Shown here: positions 8,827 to 17,243 of the stretch, piece by piece
How the letters are laid out: the number at the start of each line of letters is the position of its first letter
Position numbering within the stretch: position 1 is the stretch's first letter
NCBI RefSeq assembly: GCF_000980875.1
Contig: NZ_LAYO01000095.1
Span: forward strand, 1-64,000
DNA: 64,000 nucleotides
Source of the DNA: Leucobacter sp. Ag1
GTDB taxonomy: Bacteria; Actinomycetota; Actinomycetes; Actinomycetales; Microbacteriaceae
Direction of reading: 5' to 3'
The notes under the pieces: model-generated
Seen by the model: the letters and a program-made list of their open reading frames with translations, nothing else
What the model was told of the DNA's origin: nothing
Databases searched by the model: none
Translations under genes and position numbers: made by a program

Positions 8827-9783
8827 ATGAGCGAACCGTTGGACGCCGCGAGCTTCGTCGCCGCAGGCCCCGATCAGATCGACGTCACGCCCGAGATCGA
8901 CGAGCTCGGCGAACTGCGCCGGGCAGGTGCTCCGCGTCGCCTCGACGTGTCTCCGGAAGCGCCCTGGCGGCAGGGCTACCCGTACGACGTGAAGCTCTCG
9001 CGGTCCGCGTACGAGCGCGAGAAGCGCAAGCTACAGATCGAGCTCCTCAAGCTGCAGGCCTGGGTGAAGGAGAGCGGCCAGAAGATCGTGCTCCTGTTCG
9101 AGGGCCGCGATGCCGCGGGCAAGGGCGGCGCGATCAAGCGATTCATGGAGCACCTCAACCCCCGCGGCGCCCGCGTGGTCGCGCTCGAGATCCCGACCGA
9201 CCGCGAGCGCAGCCAGTGGTACTTCCAGCGCTACGTGCAGCACCTGCCCTCGGGCGGCGAGATCGTGATGTTCGACCGGTCCTGGTACAACCGGGCGGGC
9301 GTCGAGCGGGTCATGGGCTACTGCACGCCGCAGGAGTACCTCGAGTTCACGCGCTCCGCGCCCGAGTTCGAGCGGATGCTCGTGCAGTCGGGCGTGCACC
9401 TCATCAAGTTCTGGTTCTCGGTGGGTCGCGCCGAGCAGCACGATCGCTTCATGTCGCGATCGCAGGACGTGGTGAAGCAGTGGAAGCTGTCGCCCACCGA
9501 CCTCGCGAGCCTCGACAAGTGGGACGACTACACGGCCGCCAAGGAGGCCATGTTCTTCTACACGGACACCCCGCAGGCGCCGTGGACGGTCGTCAAGTCG
9601 AACGACAAGAAGCGCGCCCGCCTCGAGGCGATGCGCTGGGTGCTGTCGCAGTTCGACTACCCCGACAAGGACCGCAAGGTGGTCGGCACCCCCGATCCGC
9701 GGATCATCGGCGCGCCCGCGAGCGTGTACGACGAGGGCGAGACCCCCTCGGGCACGTTCCCCGTGGTGTCGGGCCGGAGCTGA
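8827..9783 (+). CDS. ppk2: Polyphosphate kinase 2 (PPK2) family protein
   Basis: A 318-residue PPK2 enzyme that transfers phosphate between polyphosphate and nucleotides. It has Walker A FEGRDAAGKGGAIKRF (residues about 91-106), a lid Arg-rich segment TDRERSQWYFQRY, and Walker B MFDRSWYNRAGVERVMG with D150. The length and single domain match class I PPK2 (NDP-phosphorylating), although class cannot be fixed by eye. ATG 8827 is preferred over the GTG at 8815, since AGGA at 8818-8821 sits five bases ahead. It appears monocistronic or co-transcribed with the small ORF at 9797. Confidence 0.93.
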   Translation: MSEPLDAASFVAAGPDQIDVTPEIDELGELRRAGAPRRLDVSPEAPWRQGYPYDVKLSRSAYEREKRKLQIELLKLQAWVKESGQKIVLLFEGRDAAGKGGAIKRFMEHLNPRGARVVALEIPTDRERSQWYFQRYVQHLPSGGEIVMFDRSWYNRAGVERVMGYCTPQEYLEFTRSAPEFERMLVQSGVHLIKFWFSVGRAEQHDRFMSRSQDVVKQWKLSPTDLASLDKWDDYTAAKEAMFFYTDTPQAPWTVVKSNDKKRARLEAMRWVLSQFDYPDKDRKVVGTPDPRIIGAPASVYDEGETPSGTFPVVSGRS

Positions 9784-9796
9784 TCGGGATCCCGCG

Positions 9797-10003
9797 ATGA
9801 CCCGCCCCGCGCCGCCGGATCCGACCCCGATGGAGATCGAGCGCTGGGAGGGCTTCGGCGGGACCTGGCGGGTCGAGTCGGTTGACGATCGCCGCTGTCG
9901 CATCGCGCTCTGCCGCTGCGACGGCGGCGAGATCGTCGACTACTTCGAGTCGGAGGAGCCCGCGATCGTGCGGTGGGCCGCCCGGAGGCTCAGCCCGCAC
10001 TGA
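9797..10003 (+). CDS. Small hypothetical protein, 68 residues
   Basis: A short ORF 13 bases after PPK2 with codon usage like its neighbours. The protein is acidic in the middle (CRCDGGEIVDYFESEEPAIVRWAARRL) and contains two Cys in CRC. I recognise no family. The close spacing behind ppk2 suggests co-transcription. It could be a spurious ORF, but no better reading exists in this stretch. Confidence 0.5.
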   Translation: MTRPAPPDPTPMEIERWEGFGGTWRVESVDDRRCRIALCRCDGGEIVDYFESEEPAIVRWAARRLSPH

Positions 10004-10009
10004 GCCCGA

Positions 10010-10546
10010 TCAGAGCTCGACCACGGAGTCCCAGGACAGGAACCGGCGATCCTGGTAGAGCAGCGGCGCCGCGCCATCGGCCCCGGGCAGCACCTCGAGC
10101 ACGTCCGCGAGGATCAGGTTCGACGGTCCGACGGGGTGCACCTCGCGGGCGACGCAGCGCAGTGCGACCGCGGCGCTCGGCAGGTACGGCTCGCCGGTCG
10201 GCAGCGTCTCCCAGCCCTGCGCGTCGGTGAACCTGGGGGCGCCGGTGCGGGCGAACGCCTCGGCGACCTCGCGCTGGCCGCTCGTCAGGAAGTGCACGAC
10301 GAAGCTCGGCGCGCTGAGGATCCCGCCGGCGCTGCCGGTAGCGCGCGTGACCGAGAACGACAGCACGGGCGGTTCCGCGCTGACCGACGCCACCGACGAG
10401 AGCGTGAGGCCGACCGGTCCGTCGGGCGCGACGCCCGACACGAGCGCCACACCCGCGGGGTGCAGGCGGAACGCGTTCTTGAATCGGTCGGTCGTCTCGG
10501 TCTGCGCAGCGGTATCGGTCACGGTGCTCCATTCTCGCGTATTCAT
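10010..10546 (-). CDS. Flavin reductase family protein
   Basis: A 178-residue protein with the split-barrel flavin reductase domain (PF01613 type). Visible features are RLHPAGVALVSGV near the start, GLTLSSVASVSAEPPVLSFSV and FVVHFLTSGQREVAEAFA, the usual FMN-binding pattern, and YQDRRFLSWDS at the end. Such proteins supply reduced FMN to two-component monooxygenases or act as FMN-dependent oxidoreductases. No partner monooxygenase lies adjacent, so the client is unknown. ATG at 10546 is the first Met; a second start lies eight codons in. Confidence 0.9.
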   Translation of the reverse strand: MNTREWSTVTDTAAQTETTDRFKNAFRLHPAGVALVSGVAPDGPVGLTLSSVASVSAEPPVLSFSVTRATGSAGGILSAPSFVVHFLTSGQREVAEAFARTGAPRFTDAQGWETLPTGEPYLPSAAVALRCVAREVHPVGPSNLILADVLEVLPGADGAAPLLYQDRRFLSWDSVVEL

Positions 10547-10618
10547 CTGGATGAACCGCGAGCGGAGCCTGCGTATTCCGGGTCCCGTCGGCCTGGAGCT
10601 CGCGAGGACCCGTCAGGA

Positions 10619-11026
10619 CTACGCCTGCTGGATGCGCAGCATGTTGCCCGCGGGATCCCGGAAGGCGCAGTCACGCGCGCCCCACTGCTGATCCATGGGC
10701 TCCTGCACGACCTCGGCGCCGGCCGCTTCGAGTCGGGCGAAGGTCGCGTCGAGGTCGGAGGCCGAGAGGTTCGCGCCGAAGTAGCTGCCCTTGGCGATCA
10801 GCTCCATCAGCGTGCGGCCCTCCTCCTCGGTGAGTCCGGGGTTCGCGAGCGGCGGGTGCAGCACGATAGCGGTGTCGGGCTGGTCGACCGGACCGACCGT
10901 GATCCACCGCATGTTCTCGTGGCCGACGTCGAGGCGCACCTCGAAGCCGAGCGCGTCGCGGTAGAAGGCCAGCGAGGCCTCGGCGTCGACGAGGGGCAGG
11001 AAACTGGAACGGATGGTGATGCTCAT
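10619..11026 (-). CDS. VOC (glyoxalase/bleomycin-resistance fold) protein
   Basis: A 135-residue single-domain vicinal-oxygen-chelate protein. It starts FLPLVDAEASLAFYRDALGF and ends DCAFRDPAGNMLRIQQA, the standard first and last strands of the fold. The sequence resembles the family often encoded beside an AraC regulator in actinobacteria; here the AraC gene ends 27 bases upstream on the same strand. Metal binding and substrate cannot be assigned. It is probably the last gene of a three-gene operon with the genes at 11054 and 11488. Confidence 0.88.
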   Translation of the reverse strand: MSITIRSSFLPLVDAEASLAFYRDALGFEVRLDVGHENMRWITVGPVDQPDTAIVLHPPLANPGLTEEEGRTLMELIAKGSYFGANLSASDLDATFARLEAAGAEVVQEPMDQQWGARDCAFRDPAGNMLRIQQA

Positions 11027-11053
11027 GGCTTCAGCGTAGGCACGCCGACGAGC

Positions 11054-11491
11054 TCACGCTTCTCGATTCCTGATCGGTCTCGAGATCTGTTTCACGATGC
11101 ACGGCGGCATGCCCGGCAGGGCCTCCGCGCCGCTCGCCCGGTACTCGCTCGGAGGCACGCCGACGAGCTCGGCGAAGCGGAGGCTGAACGTGCCGAGCGA
11201 CGAGTACCCGATCTCGAAGCAGATGTCGGTCACGCTGAGCTCGCTGTTCCGCAGCAGCACCATGGCACGCTCGATCCGCCGGGTCATCAGGTACGAGTAG
11301 GGCGATTCGCCGAAGGCGCGCTTGAACTGCCGGCTCAGGTGCCCGGCCGACATGTGGGCTCCCGCGGCGAGCGCCTCGACGTCGAGCGGGCTCGCGAACT
11401 CGCGGTCGATGCGATCGCGCACACGGCGGAGCGCGACGAGCGTCGCGAGGTCGGCTGGTTTCGCCCCGGGTCCCGGAGCGGGGTCGGTCAT
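11054..11491 (-). CDS. AraC-type regulator, HTH domain only
   Basis: A 145-residue protein made almost only of the AraC double helix-turn-helix: ALAAGAHMSAGHLSRQFKRAFG for the first HTH and ICFEIGYSSLGTFSLRFAELVGVPPSEYR for the second. It lacks a ligand-binding domain, so it may act constitutively or respond through a partner. The start at 11491 overlaps the stop of the membrane protein gene (ATGA). The VOC gene follows 27 bases later. AraC-VOC pairs are frequent in actinobacteria, and the regulator probably controls its own operon. Confidence 0.9.
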   Translation of the reverse strand: MTDPAPGPGAKPADLATLVALRRVRDRIDREFASPLDVEALAAGAHMSAGHLSRQFKRAFGESPYSYLMTRRIERAMVLLRNSELSVTDICFEIGYSSLGTFSLRFAELVGVPPSEYRASGAEALPGMPPCIVKQISRPIRNREA

Positions 11492-11931
11492 GTGCCGAGC
11501 ACCGGGCCGTGCTCGGCGACGGTGTTCGCGACGGCGAAGAACACCCCGAAGGTGATCCCTGGCCCGAGCACGGCGAGCACGATCGCGGCCACGCCGAACC
11601 ATCGACCGCGTCCGGTCGCGGTCGCGATGATGCCGAGGATCAGCGCGGCGAGGCCGAGCAGCGCCCACAGCCCCTGGGACAGACCGAGCCAGCCGAGGGC
11701 CGATGCTTCGGCATCGGGGATCGCTCCGGAGGCGCTGTAGCGGTACGTGAGGTCGACGATCCGGGTGGCTCCGATCCATGCGGTTCCGGCCGATGCGGCC
11801 AGCGCGACGAGCACGAGCACGAGCGCGGTGATGCCGAGGCCCGCGGGCCGGGCCGCCCGGGTGGGCGGGAGGACGGGCTGCGGGGGCATCGGGACCCAGC
11901 TCGGTCCGCTGGAGGGATAGGGGGCGCTCAC
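11488..11931 (-). CDS. Small membrane protein, 147 residues
   Basis: A Pro-rich N-terminus (about 30 residues) is followed by three to four hydrophobic segments, including GITALVLVLVALAASAGTAW, LWALLGLAALILGIIATA and FGVAAIVLAVLGPGITFGVF. The layout resembles DUF4190-type proteins, with a Pro-rich tail plus paired helices. Function unknown. It is the first gene of a leftward operon with the AraC and VOC genes, coupled by a 4-base overlap. Confidence 0.75.
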   Translation of the reverse strand: MSAPYPSSGPSWVPMPPQPVLPPTRAARPAGLGITALVLVLVALAASAGTAWIGATRIVDLTYRYSASGAIPDAEASALGWLGLSQGLWALLGLAALILGIIATATGRGRWFGVAAIVLAVLGPGITFGVFFAVANTVAEHGPVLGT

Positions 11932-12017
11932 CCTTCGAGGCTATCCGTCCAGCTTCGGCTTCGCCACGGCGGGTAGCATCGGGGGTTCGTGTCCGCCGCC
12001 AGCCCCGAGGAGCCCCG

Positions 12018-12953
12018 ATGCCCGAACCCGCTCGACGTCGCCGGCCTGCCGGGATCCTGATCGCGCTCTGCTCCGCGCTGCTCGGCGCTGCGATCCTCTG
12101 GCACGCCCAGGTTCCCGACCTGCTGGGGCTGGCGCTGCCCTTCGAAGCGGTCCTCCCCTGGTTGGGCGTTCCGATCGCGCTGCTGCTGCTCGCGGCCCTG
12201 TTCCGTCGGGCCTGGTTCGGGATCCTGATGAGCCTCGCCGCGGTGGCGGCGTGGAGCATCGTGTTCACCCCGCGGGTGCTGCCCCTCGAACCGGTCTCGG
12301 GCAGCGGCGCGGCCGCGATCACGGTGCTCAGCCAGAACCTGCACGGCGTCGACGGCTCGCCCGAGAAGAGCGCCCGGGCGGCGATCGGGCAGCAGGCCGA
12401 CATCGTCGCGTTCGAGGAGGTCGACGCGGCCGCTCGCGGCACCGTGGACGAGGTGCTCGGCGGCGCGTATCCGCACGCGGTCCGCGTGGGCACGGTGTCG
12501 CTGTGGAGCCGATTCCCGCTGTCGAACCTCGAGCCCCTCGATCTGGGGCTCGGGTGGAAGCGGGCGCTGCGCGTCACCGCCGAGACGCCGAGCGGGCCGG
12601 TTCGGGTCTACGCCGTGCACGCGGCTTCCGCCCGGATCGGAGCCCACGAGGAGCGCGACCGGATGCTCGACGAGCTGCGGCAGGAGATCCAGCAGGACGG
12701 CGCCTCGCGGATCATCGCGATGGGCGACTTCAATGCGGGCACCGACGATCGGGCCTTCGCCCCGCTGCTGGAGCTGCTCCGCGAGCCGCGCGATTCGAGC
12801 TGGGGCTTCGGTTTCACCTGGCCGGCCGAGTTCCCGTTCGTGCGGCTCGACCACGTGCTGGAGCGCGGCTTCGATCCGCGCGCGATGCGCACCGTCGAGC
12901 TCGGCGACAGCGACCACCTCGCGGTCGTGGCGACGCTGCGGCCGTCCGTCTAG
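12018..12953 (+). CDS. Membrane-anchored endonuclease/exonuclease/phosphatase (EEP) family protein
   Basis: A 311-residue protein with three N-terminal membrane helices (residues about 12-85) and an extracytoplasmic EEP domain. The domain shows VLSQNLHG (metal Asn), IVAFEEVD (metal Glu), VYAVHAAS, RIIAMGDFNAG (catalytic GDFN) and LGDSDHLAVVA (terminal SDH). All catalytic positions are present, so it is likely an active phosphodiesterase or phosphatase outside the membrane. The substrate is unknown. GAGGAGCCCCG precedes the ATG. Its stop overlaps the end of the convergent MFS gene by four bases. Confidence 0.88.
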   Translation: MPEPARRRRPAGILIALCSALLGAAILWHAQVPDLLGLALPFEAVLPWLGVPIALLLLAALFRRAWFGILMSLAAVAAWSIVFTPRVLPLEPVSGSGAAAITVLSQNLHGVDGSPEKSARAAIGQQADIVAFEEVDAAARGTVDEVLGGAYPHAVRVGTVSLWSRFPLSNLEPLDLGLGWKRALRVTAETPSGPVRVYAVHAASARIGAHEERDRMLDELRQEIQQDGASRIIAMGDFNAGTDDRAFAPLLELLREPRDSSWGFGFTWPAEFPFVRLDHVLERGFDPRAMRTVELGDSDHLAVVATLRPSV

Positions 12954-14212
12954 CGAGCGCGGCGCGCGCTCGCGGCCGAGCTCCTCCGGATGCGGAGGAT
13001 GCACGCGACGACGGCGAGCACGATCACGAACGCGCCGTACCCCGCGACGACCGGCCCGAGCCCGAGCACCGGCACCAGGAGGCCCGCGACGACGGTCGGG
13101 ATCCCGAACGCCAGGTACGAGAACAGGAAGATCACCGAGAACACGTCGGCGCGCTGCGTCGCGGGGATGTTCGGCGCGAGCGCGCTCACGACGCCGAAGA
13201 ACGCGGTGCCGAAGCCGGCGCCAGTGACCGCCGCCGCGGCGAGGTACCCGGGCAGGGAGCCGAGGCCGAGCGCGACGAGCGAGAGCGCGGTGCCGAGGGC
13301 GAGGGCCGCGGTGCCGAACACGGTCACGGTGCGCGGACTGCGGCGCCGGATCGCGAGCGCCGCGACGGCGCCGGTACCCGCGAGCAGCGCGACCGAGAGC
13401 CCCTGCGCGAGGTGCGCGGTGCCGCCGAGCTGCGCGCGCACGATGCTGGCGCCGAAGGACAGGAAGAGGCCGCCCGTCGCCCAGCCCGCGACGATGGCGG
13501 GCGCGCTGCGCCAGAAGTCGGCGCGGATGCCGAGCGGCAGCGAGAGCCGGAACGCGAGCGAGGCGAGCGCGCCCGGCCTGCGGGGCGCGGTCTCGGGCGC
13601 GAACACGAAGAGCAGCGCGAGCAGCACGTAGAGCGCCGCGAGCGGACCGAACACGTCGGCCATGGCCTCGCGGGTCAGGTCGAGCGCGATCCCCGAGACG
13701 AGCGCGCCCAGCGCGAGCCCGATGCCGGGCCCGAGTGCGTTCCAGATCGCGGCGGATCCGGGTCGCGAGGCGGGTTCGAGGTCGGTGATCGAGGCCGAGA
13801 GCGAGGAGAGCAGGAGGCCGCTCGCGACCCCCTGGATCACGCGAGCGACGACGAGCAGGGCGACCGAGTCGGCGTGCCAGAACACGGCGAGTCCCCCGGC
13901 CAGCACCAGCAGGCCGACGATCGCGACCGGGCGGCGCCCGATGTGGTCGGAGATCGATCCCGCGGTGAGCAGGGTGAGCAGCAGCGCGAGCGCGTAGACC
14001 GCGAAGACCGCCGAGATGGTCGATGGGCCGAAGCCGATGGACTCGGCGAGCACGGGGTAGAACGGCGAGGGCGCACTCGCTCCGGCCATCATCGCGATGA
14101 GCGAGACGACCGAGAGCGCGCGAGCGGCGCGTTCACCGCGCACCGCGGAGCCTGCGGGGCGCGCGGCGGCGACGGGGACGGATCCGGTCGCGGATGCGGT
14201 GTCTGCGGTCAT
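12950..14212 (-). CDS. MFS transporter, likely drug efflux
   Basis: A 420-residue, about 12-helix major facilitator. The first loop motif SDHIGRRPVAIVGLL matches the MFS A-motif G-x-x-x-D-x-x-G-R-R. The protein belongs to the Bcr/CmlA/AraJ-like efflux section. The start is set at ATG 14212, with GAGGGG five bases ahead; the extension to 14305 runs into the divergent regulator's operators. The ArsR-type regulator at 14319 is transcribed away from it, with two palindromes between, implying repression relieved by a ligand the pump exports. The substrate is not predictable. Confidence 0.9.
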   Translation of the reverse strand: MTADTASATGSVPVAAARPAGSAVRGERAARALSVVSLIAMMAGASAPSPFYPVLAESIGFGPSTISAVFAVYALALLLTLLTAGSISDHIGRRPVAIVGLLVLAGGLAVFWHADSVALLVVARVIQGVASGLLLSSLSASITDLEPASRPGSAAIWNALGPGIGLALGALVSGIALDLTREAMADVFGPLAALYVLLALLFVFAPETAPRRPGALASLAFRLSLPLGIRADFWRSAPAIVAGWATGGLFLSFGASIVRAQLGGTAHLAQGLSVALLAGTGAVAALAIRRRSPRTVTVFGTAALALGTALSLVALGLGSLPGYLAAAAVTGAGFGTAFFGVVSALAPNIPATQRADVFSVIFLFSYLAFGIPTVVAGLLVPVLGLGPVVAGYGAFVIVLAVVACILRIRRSSAASARRAR

Positions 14213-14252
14213 GGGATCCCCTCGCTCGGTCGACCGGTCGGCCAGCCATTCA

Positions 14253-14270
14253 GTTCGAAAATGCTCGAAC
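14253..14270. promoter_or_regulatory. Operator-like palindrome 1 between MFS and ArsR-type genes
   Basis: GTTCGA and TCGAAC form a perfect 6-bp inverted repeat around AAATGC. A related palindrome lies at 14299-14318. It sits about 40 bases upstream of the MFS start and is probably bound by the adjacent HTH regulator. Confidence 0.6.
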
Positions 14271-14298
14271 GATTGGAGCGTAGTCGACGCGAGCGAAT

Positions 14299-14318
14299 GG
14301 TTCAAGTATTATCGAACC
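14299..14318. promoter_or_regulatory. Operator-like palindrome 2 abutting the regulator start
   Basis: GGTTC and GAACC flank AAGTATTATC, and the extended arms GGTTCaA/TcGAACC resemble site 1. The site ends at the base before the regulator ATG, so binding would block its transcription directly. No ribosome-binding site exists between it and the ATG, suggesting a leaderless mRNA. Confidence 0.6.
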
Positions 14319-14642
14319 ATGTCGAATCCCAGCGACCTCGCGCACCCCGATCGGGCGCAGATCGCCCTGCCCGAGGTGCTGTTCGCGCTCAGCGACCCCG
14401 ACCGGCTCGCCATCGCGCGCCAGCTCGCCGACGGGCCGCTCGACATGGCGTCCTGCCACGCCACCGACCCGAACCTGCCGAAGTCGACGAAGTCCCACCT
14501 CATGAAGGTGCTGCGAGAGGCCGGCGTGATCCGCAACGAGCCCAACGGGCGCCGCCGACGGCTGACGCTGCGCCGGGAGGACCTCGACGCCCGCTTCCCC
14601 GGGCTCCTCGACGCCGTACTGCGCGACCCCGAGCAGGGCTGA
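14319..14642 (+). CDS. ArsR-type winged-helix regulator
   Basis: A 107-residue regulator. The HTH reads LFALSDPDRLAIARQLADG, then STKSHLMKVLREAGVIRNEPNGRRRRLTLR, the wing pattern of ArsR proteins. No metal-binding ELCVC motif is visible; the one Cys is in MASCHATDPN, so metal sensing is unlikely. It probably represses the divergent MFS gene and itself via the palindromes at 14253 and 14299. The start is the ATG immediately after the second palindrome, consistent with leaderless translation. Further upstream codons in frame would overlap the MFS gene. Confidence 0.88.
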   Translation: MSNPSDLAHPDRAQIALPEVLFALSDPDRLAIARQLADGPLDMASCHATDPNLPKSTKSHLMKVLREAGVIRNEPNGRRRRLTLRREDLDARFPGLLDAVLRDPEQG

Positions 14643-14655
14643 GCCGCGCACGAAG

Positions 14656-14696
14656 CGCGAACGGCGCCGACCCACGAGGGATCGGCGCCGTTCGCG
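14656..14696. terminator. Bidirectional hairpin between convergent genes
   Basis: CGCGAACGGCGCCGA at 14656 pairs exactly with its reverse complement at 14682-14696. It lies between the stops of the rightward regulator (14642) and the leftward CWB2 gene (14715), so it can end transcription from both sides. Confidence 0.75.
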
Positions 14697-14714
14697 AGCG
14701 GAGCCCCGCTCAGG

Positions 14715-17006
14715 TCAGCCGGTGTAGCCGCGCAGCTGCGCGAGCACGGCATCGGACACCACGCCCGAACCGCCCAGCACGACGATCTTGTCGATCTTGC
14801 GCCTCGACTTGAGCGTCTGCAGCGCCGTCGCAGTGCTGGACGGGATCGCACCCGCCTCGACGAGCAGGATCGGGGCGTTCTGCACCGCCGCGACCGGAGC
14901 CGCAGCCAGCGCGTCGGGCAGACCGAACCCGTTCGCCACGTAGACGGTGGCCGCGCCCGAACCGAACGCCTGGGTGGTCACGGTCGCCGTGGTCGAGTAG
15001 CGGTCGCTGCCGGCCCATCGGGCGATGCTCGGCTTCGAACCCGCGGCAGACGCCAGCTTCGACTCGAGCGCCTTCGGCACCACGCCGGTGCCGCCGAGCA
15101 GCACGATCTTCTTCGGCTTCAACGCCGCCAGCCGCGTCGCAGTCGCGCTCGGCACCGCGGTAGCGGAAACCAGCAGGATCGGCGAGTTCCCAATTCCGGC
15201 AACGGGCGCCGCAGCGAGCGCATCGGGCAGACCGAAGCCGTTGGCGATGTAGACCGTGTCGACCGCCCCGGGGAAGGCGCGCTTCGCCACGTCCGCCGCG
15301 GTCGCGTAGCGGTCGCTGCCGTTCCAGCGCTCGACCGCACTCGCGCCCGAGGCCGCCTTGACCTTGGCGATCATGGCGTCCGAGATGACCCCGGAGCCCC
15401 CGAGCAGGACGATCTTCGCGGGCTTCAGACGCTTCAGTTCGGCCGCGGTCGCCGCAGGGATGGTGTTCGCTTCGACCAGCAGGATCGGAGCCTTGCCGTG
15501 GCCCGCGACGGGTGCCGCAGCGAGCGCGTCCGGGAGACCGAAGCCGTTGGCGAGGTAGACCGTGCCGCCGGTCTGCGTGAACGACGCCTTCGAGACGTTC
15601 GCCGCGGTCTCGTAGCGCGAGCCCCCGGAGAGCCGGGTGGCGACCCCGGGAACCGGCGGGGCCTTCGGGGTGACCGCGGCGGAGGCGGCGGAGAGCCCCG
15701 ACGCACCGTACCCGGTGACCGCCTGCACCTTGAAGGTGTACGCGGTCCCGTTGGTGAGACCGGTCACGGTGACGCTCTTGGCGCCGGTGGTGGTGACCGT
15801 CTTCACCGCGGTCGCACCCGAGTAGGCGGTCACGGAGTACTGGTAGACGACGGCGCCGTTGAGGTCGGTCGGGGTGGTCCAGGAGACGGTGGCCTGCGCG
15901 TTGCCCGCGGTCGCCGAGACCGCGGCCGGTGCGTTGGGGCCGCCGCGGCGCATGGTGATGTTCGGCACCGTCTTCGTTCCGGGGGTGGTGGCGTTCAGAG
16001 CACTGCTGCTCGCCTGGTCCGGGACGACCGTCGCGGAGCCGCTCTTCCAGAAGCCGTAATCCCCGCGGCCGTTCTGGAAGGAGATGCGGTAGTTCGCGGC
16101 CGGCAGGTTGATGATGCTCCACTTGCCCGCCGCATCGGTCACCGCGGTGTGCTGACCGCTGTTCGTGCTGGCGATGTCATCCGCACCGACGTAGATCCCG
16201 GCGGCGGGCTTGCCGTCGGGATCGGTGACCGTTCCGGTCGCGACGATACCGGTGCCGGCGAAGACGAGATCGAGGCCGCTGCGGCCGCCGGCGGGCACAG
16301 TGAAGGTACTGCCGCCCGAGTAGGCACTGCTCGCACCGCCGACCCAGCCTTCGAGCGTGTAGTCACCGGGCAGAACGTACGCGCTCCACGCGGTGGAGCC
16401 GTTCGCAGCCTGGGCCTCGATGCCTCCGAAGTACTTGCCGGCGCTGCCGTTCTTGCCGGTGAACGCGGCCCAGGCCCGCGTGGGGGTCGGGTATCCCGAG
16501 AGCGTGAAGTTGCCCGAGACCTTCACTCCGGACTGCAGCGTCAGGGTTCCGAGCGCGAAGGTGCCGCCCCCGTCGAAGACGCGCATCTGGCTCGAATCGC
16601 CCGCCGCCAGCTTGCCGCTCGTGTCGAGCACCGATCCCGCGTAGGGGGCCGGACCGTCGACGGTCAGCACGAAGCGGGTCGACAGGTCGCTGACCAGGGT
16701 GAAGGTGCCGTCGGCTTTGGTGGTCGCCGTGCGCGGAGGCGGCGAGAAGGTGTCGCCCATGTTCGGGCTCGCGGTGAGCTTCGCGCCGGAGACCGGCTGC
16801 CCGGCCGAGTTCACGATCTTGCCGGAGATCGTCGTGATCTTCGCGATCTGCGGGTCCGAGGCGTGCGCCGGAGCGATGCCGACGCCTGCGCCCGTCGCGA
16901 TACCGCTCACCGCGAGGAGCGCTCCCAGCGCCCACGCGAATGCGCCGCGCGCGATTAGCCGACGCGGCGCGCTTCCCCGCGCGTCGTTCGTGCTCTTGAT
17001 CTGCAT
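14715..17006 (-). CDS. Secreted surface protein with three CWB2 cell-wall-binding repeats
   Basis: A 763-residue exported protein. Residues 1 to about 50 form a long signal peptide (ARGAFAWALGALLAVSGIATGAG, then PAHA). Next come carboxypeptidase-regulatory-like beta modules (about 55-350, with ISGKIVNSAGQPVSGAKL and TGTVTDPDGKPAAGIYVG). A fibronectin III domain covers about 360-445 (APAAVSATAGNAQATVSW). Three CWB2 repeats of about 100 residues fill 450-763, each with SDRY or SRY, NGFGLPDALAAAPVA, PILLV and KIVLLGGSGV. CWB2 repeats bind wall polymers non-covalently. The regulatory-like modules probably serve as stalks or ligand binders. No enzymatic domain is visible. Confidence 0.93.
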   Translation of the reverse strand: MQIKSTNDARGSAPRRLIARGAFAWALGALLAVSGIATGAGVGIAPAHASDPQIAKITTISGKIVNSAGQPVSGAKLTASPNMGDTFSPPPRTATTKADGTFTLVSDLSTRFVLTVDGPAPYAGSVLDTSGKLAAGDSSQMRVFDGGGTFALGTLTLQSGVKVSGNFTLSGYPTPTRAWAAFTGKNGSAGKYFGGIEAQAANGSTAWSAYVLPGDYTLEGWVGGASSAYSGGSTFTVPAGGRSGLDLVFAGTGIVATGTVTDPDGKPAAGIYVGADDIASTNSGQHTAVTDAAGKWSIINLPAANYRISFQNGRGDYGFWKSGSATVVPDQASSSALNATTPGTKTVPNITMRRGGPNAPAAVSATAGNAQATVSWTTPTDLNGAVVYQYSVTAYSGATAVKTVTTTGAKSVTVTGLTNGTAYTFKVQAVTGYGASGLSAASAAVTPKAPPVPGVATRLSGGSRYETAANVSKASFTQTGGTVYLANGFGLPDALAAAPVAGHGKAPILLVEANTIPAATAAELKRLKPAKIVLLGGSGVISDAMIAKVKAASGASAVERWNGSDRYATAADVAKRAFPGAVDTVYIANGFGLPDALAAAPVAGIGNSPILLVSATAVPSATATRLAALKPKKIVLLGGTGVVPKALESKLASAAGSKPSIARWAGSDRYSTTATVTTQAFGSGAATVYVANGFGLPDALAAAPVAAVQNAPILLVEAGAIPSSTATALQTLKSRRKIDKIVVLGGSGVVSDAVLAQLRGYTG
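14870..15600 (-). repeat. Three in-gene DNA repeats encoding the CWB2 modules
   Basis: Near-identical stretches encoding NGFGLPDALAAAPVA occur at about 14895-14940, 15208-15252 and 15504-15557, spaced about 300 bases apart. The nucleotide identity at this core is higher than in the rest of each module. Such repeats can recombine to change module number. Confidence 0.7.
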
Positions 17007-17112
17007 ATTCTGTCCCCACCTGGTTCGGTCGGCCGCGCAGGCGCCCGTGAGGGCCCGGCGAGCCGGAATGTCAGGAGCAGCCTAAGCGACGAAATCGCAG
17101 ATCACAGAGTCG

Positions 17113-17201
17113 AATCAGATTCAAGTAATTTGCGCTCGAATATCCCGCCCGGCGCATTCGGTATTTGCAATCAGATTCAACTGAATTGCAATCAGTTTCA
17201 A
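17113..17201. repeat. Three AATCAGATTCAA-type direct repeats in an A/T-rich promoter region
   Basis: AATCAGATTCAA occurs at 17113-17124 and 17169-17180, and AATCAGTTTCAA at 17190-17201. The last two are 21 bases apart, two helical turns. ATTCAACTGAAT at 17174-17185 is a near palindrome. The 237-base gap between the divergent CWB2 and hydrolase genes is strikingly A/T-rich, so these repeats are likely sites for a regulator controlling one or both genes. The regulator is not identifiable. Confidence 0.6.
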
Positions 17202-17243
17202 CTTTCCCCGCGCCTTCCGGAACCCCGGCGGTACGCTGAGGCC

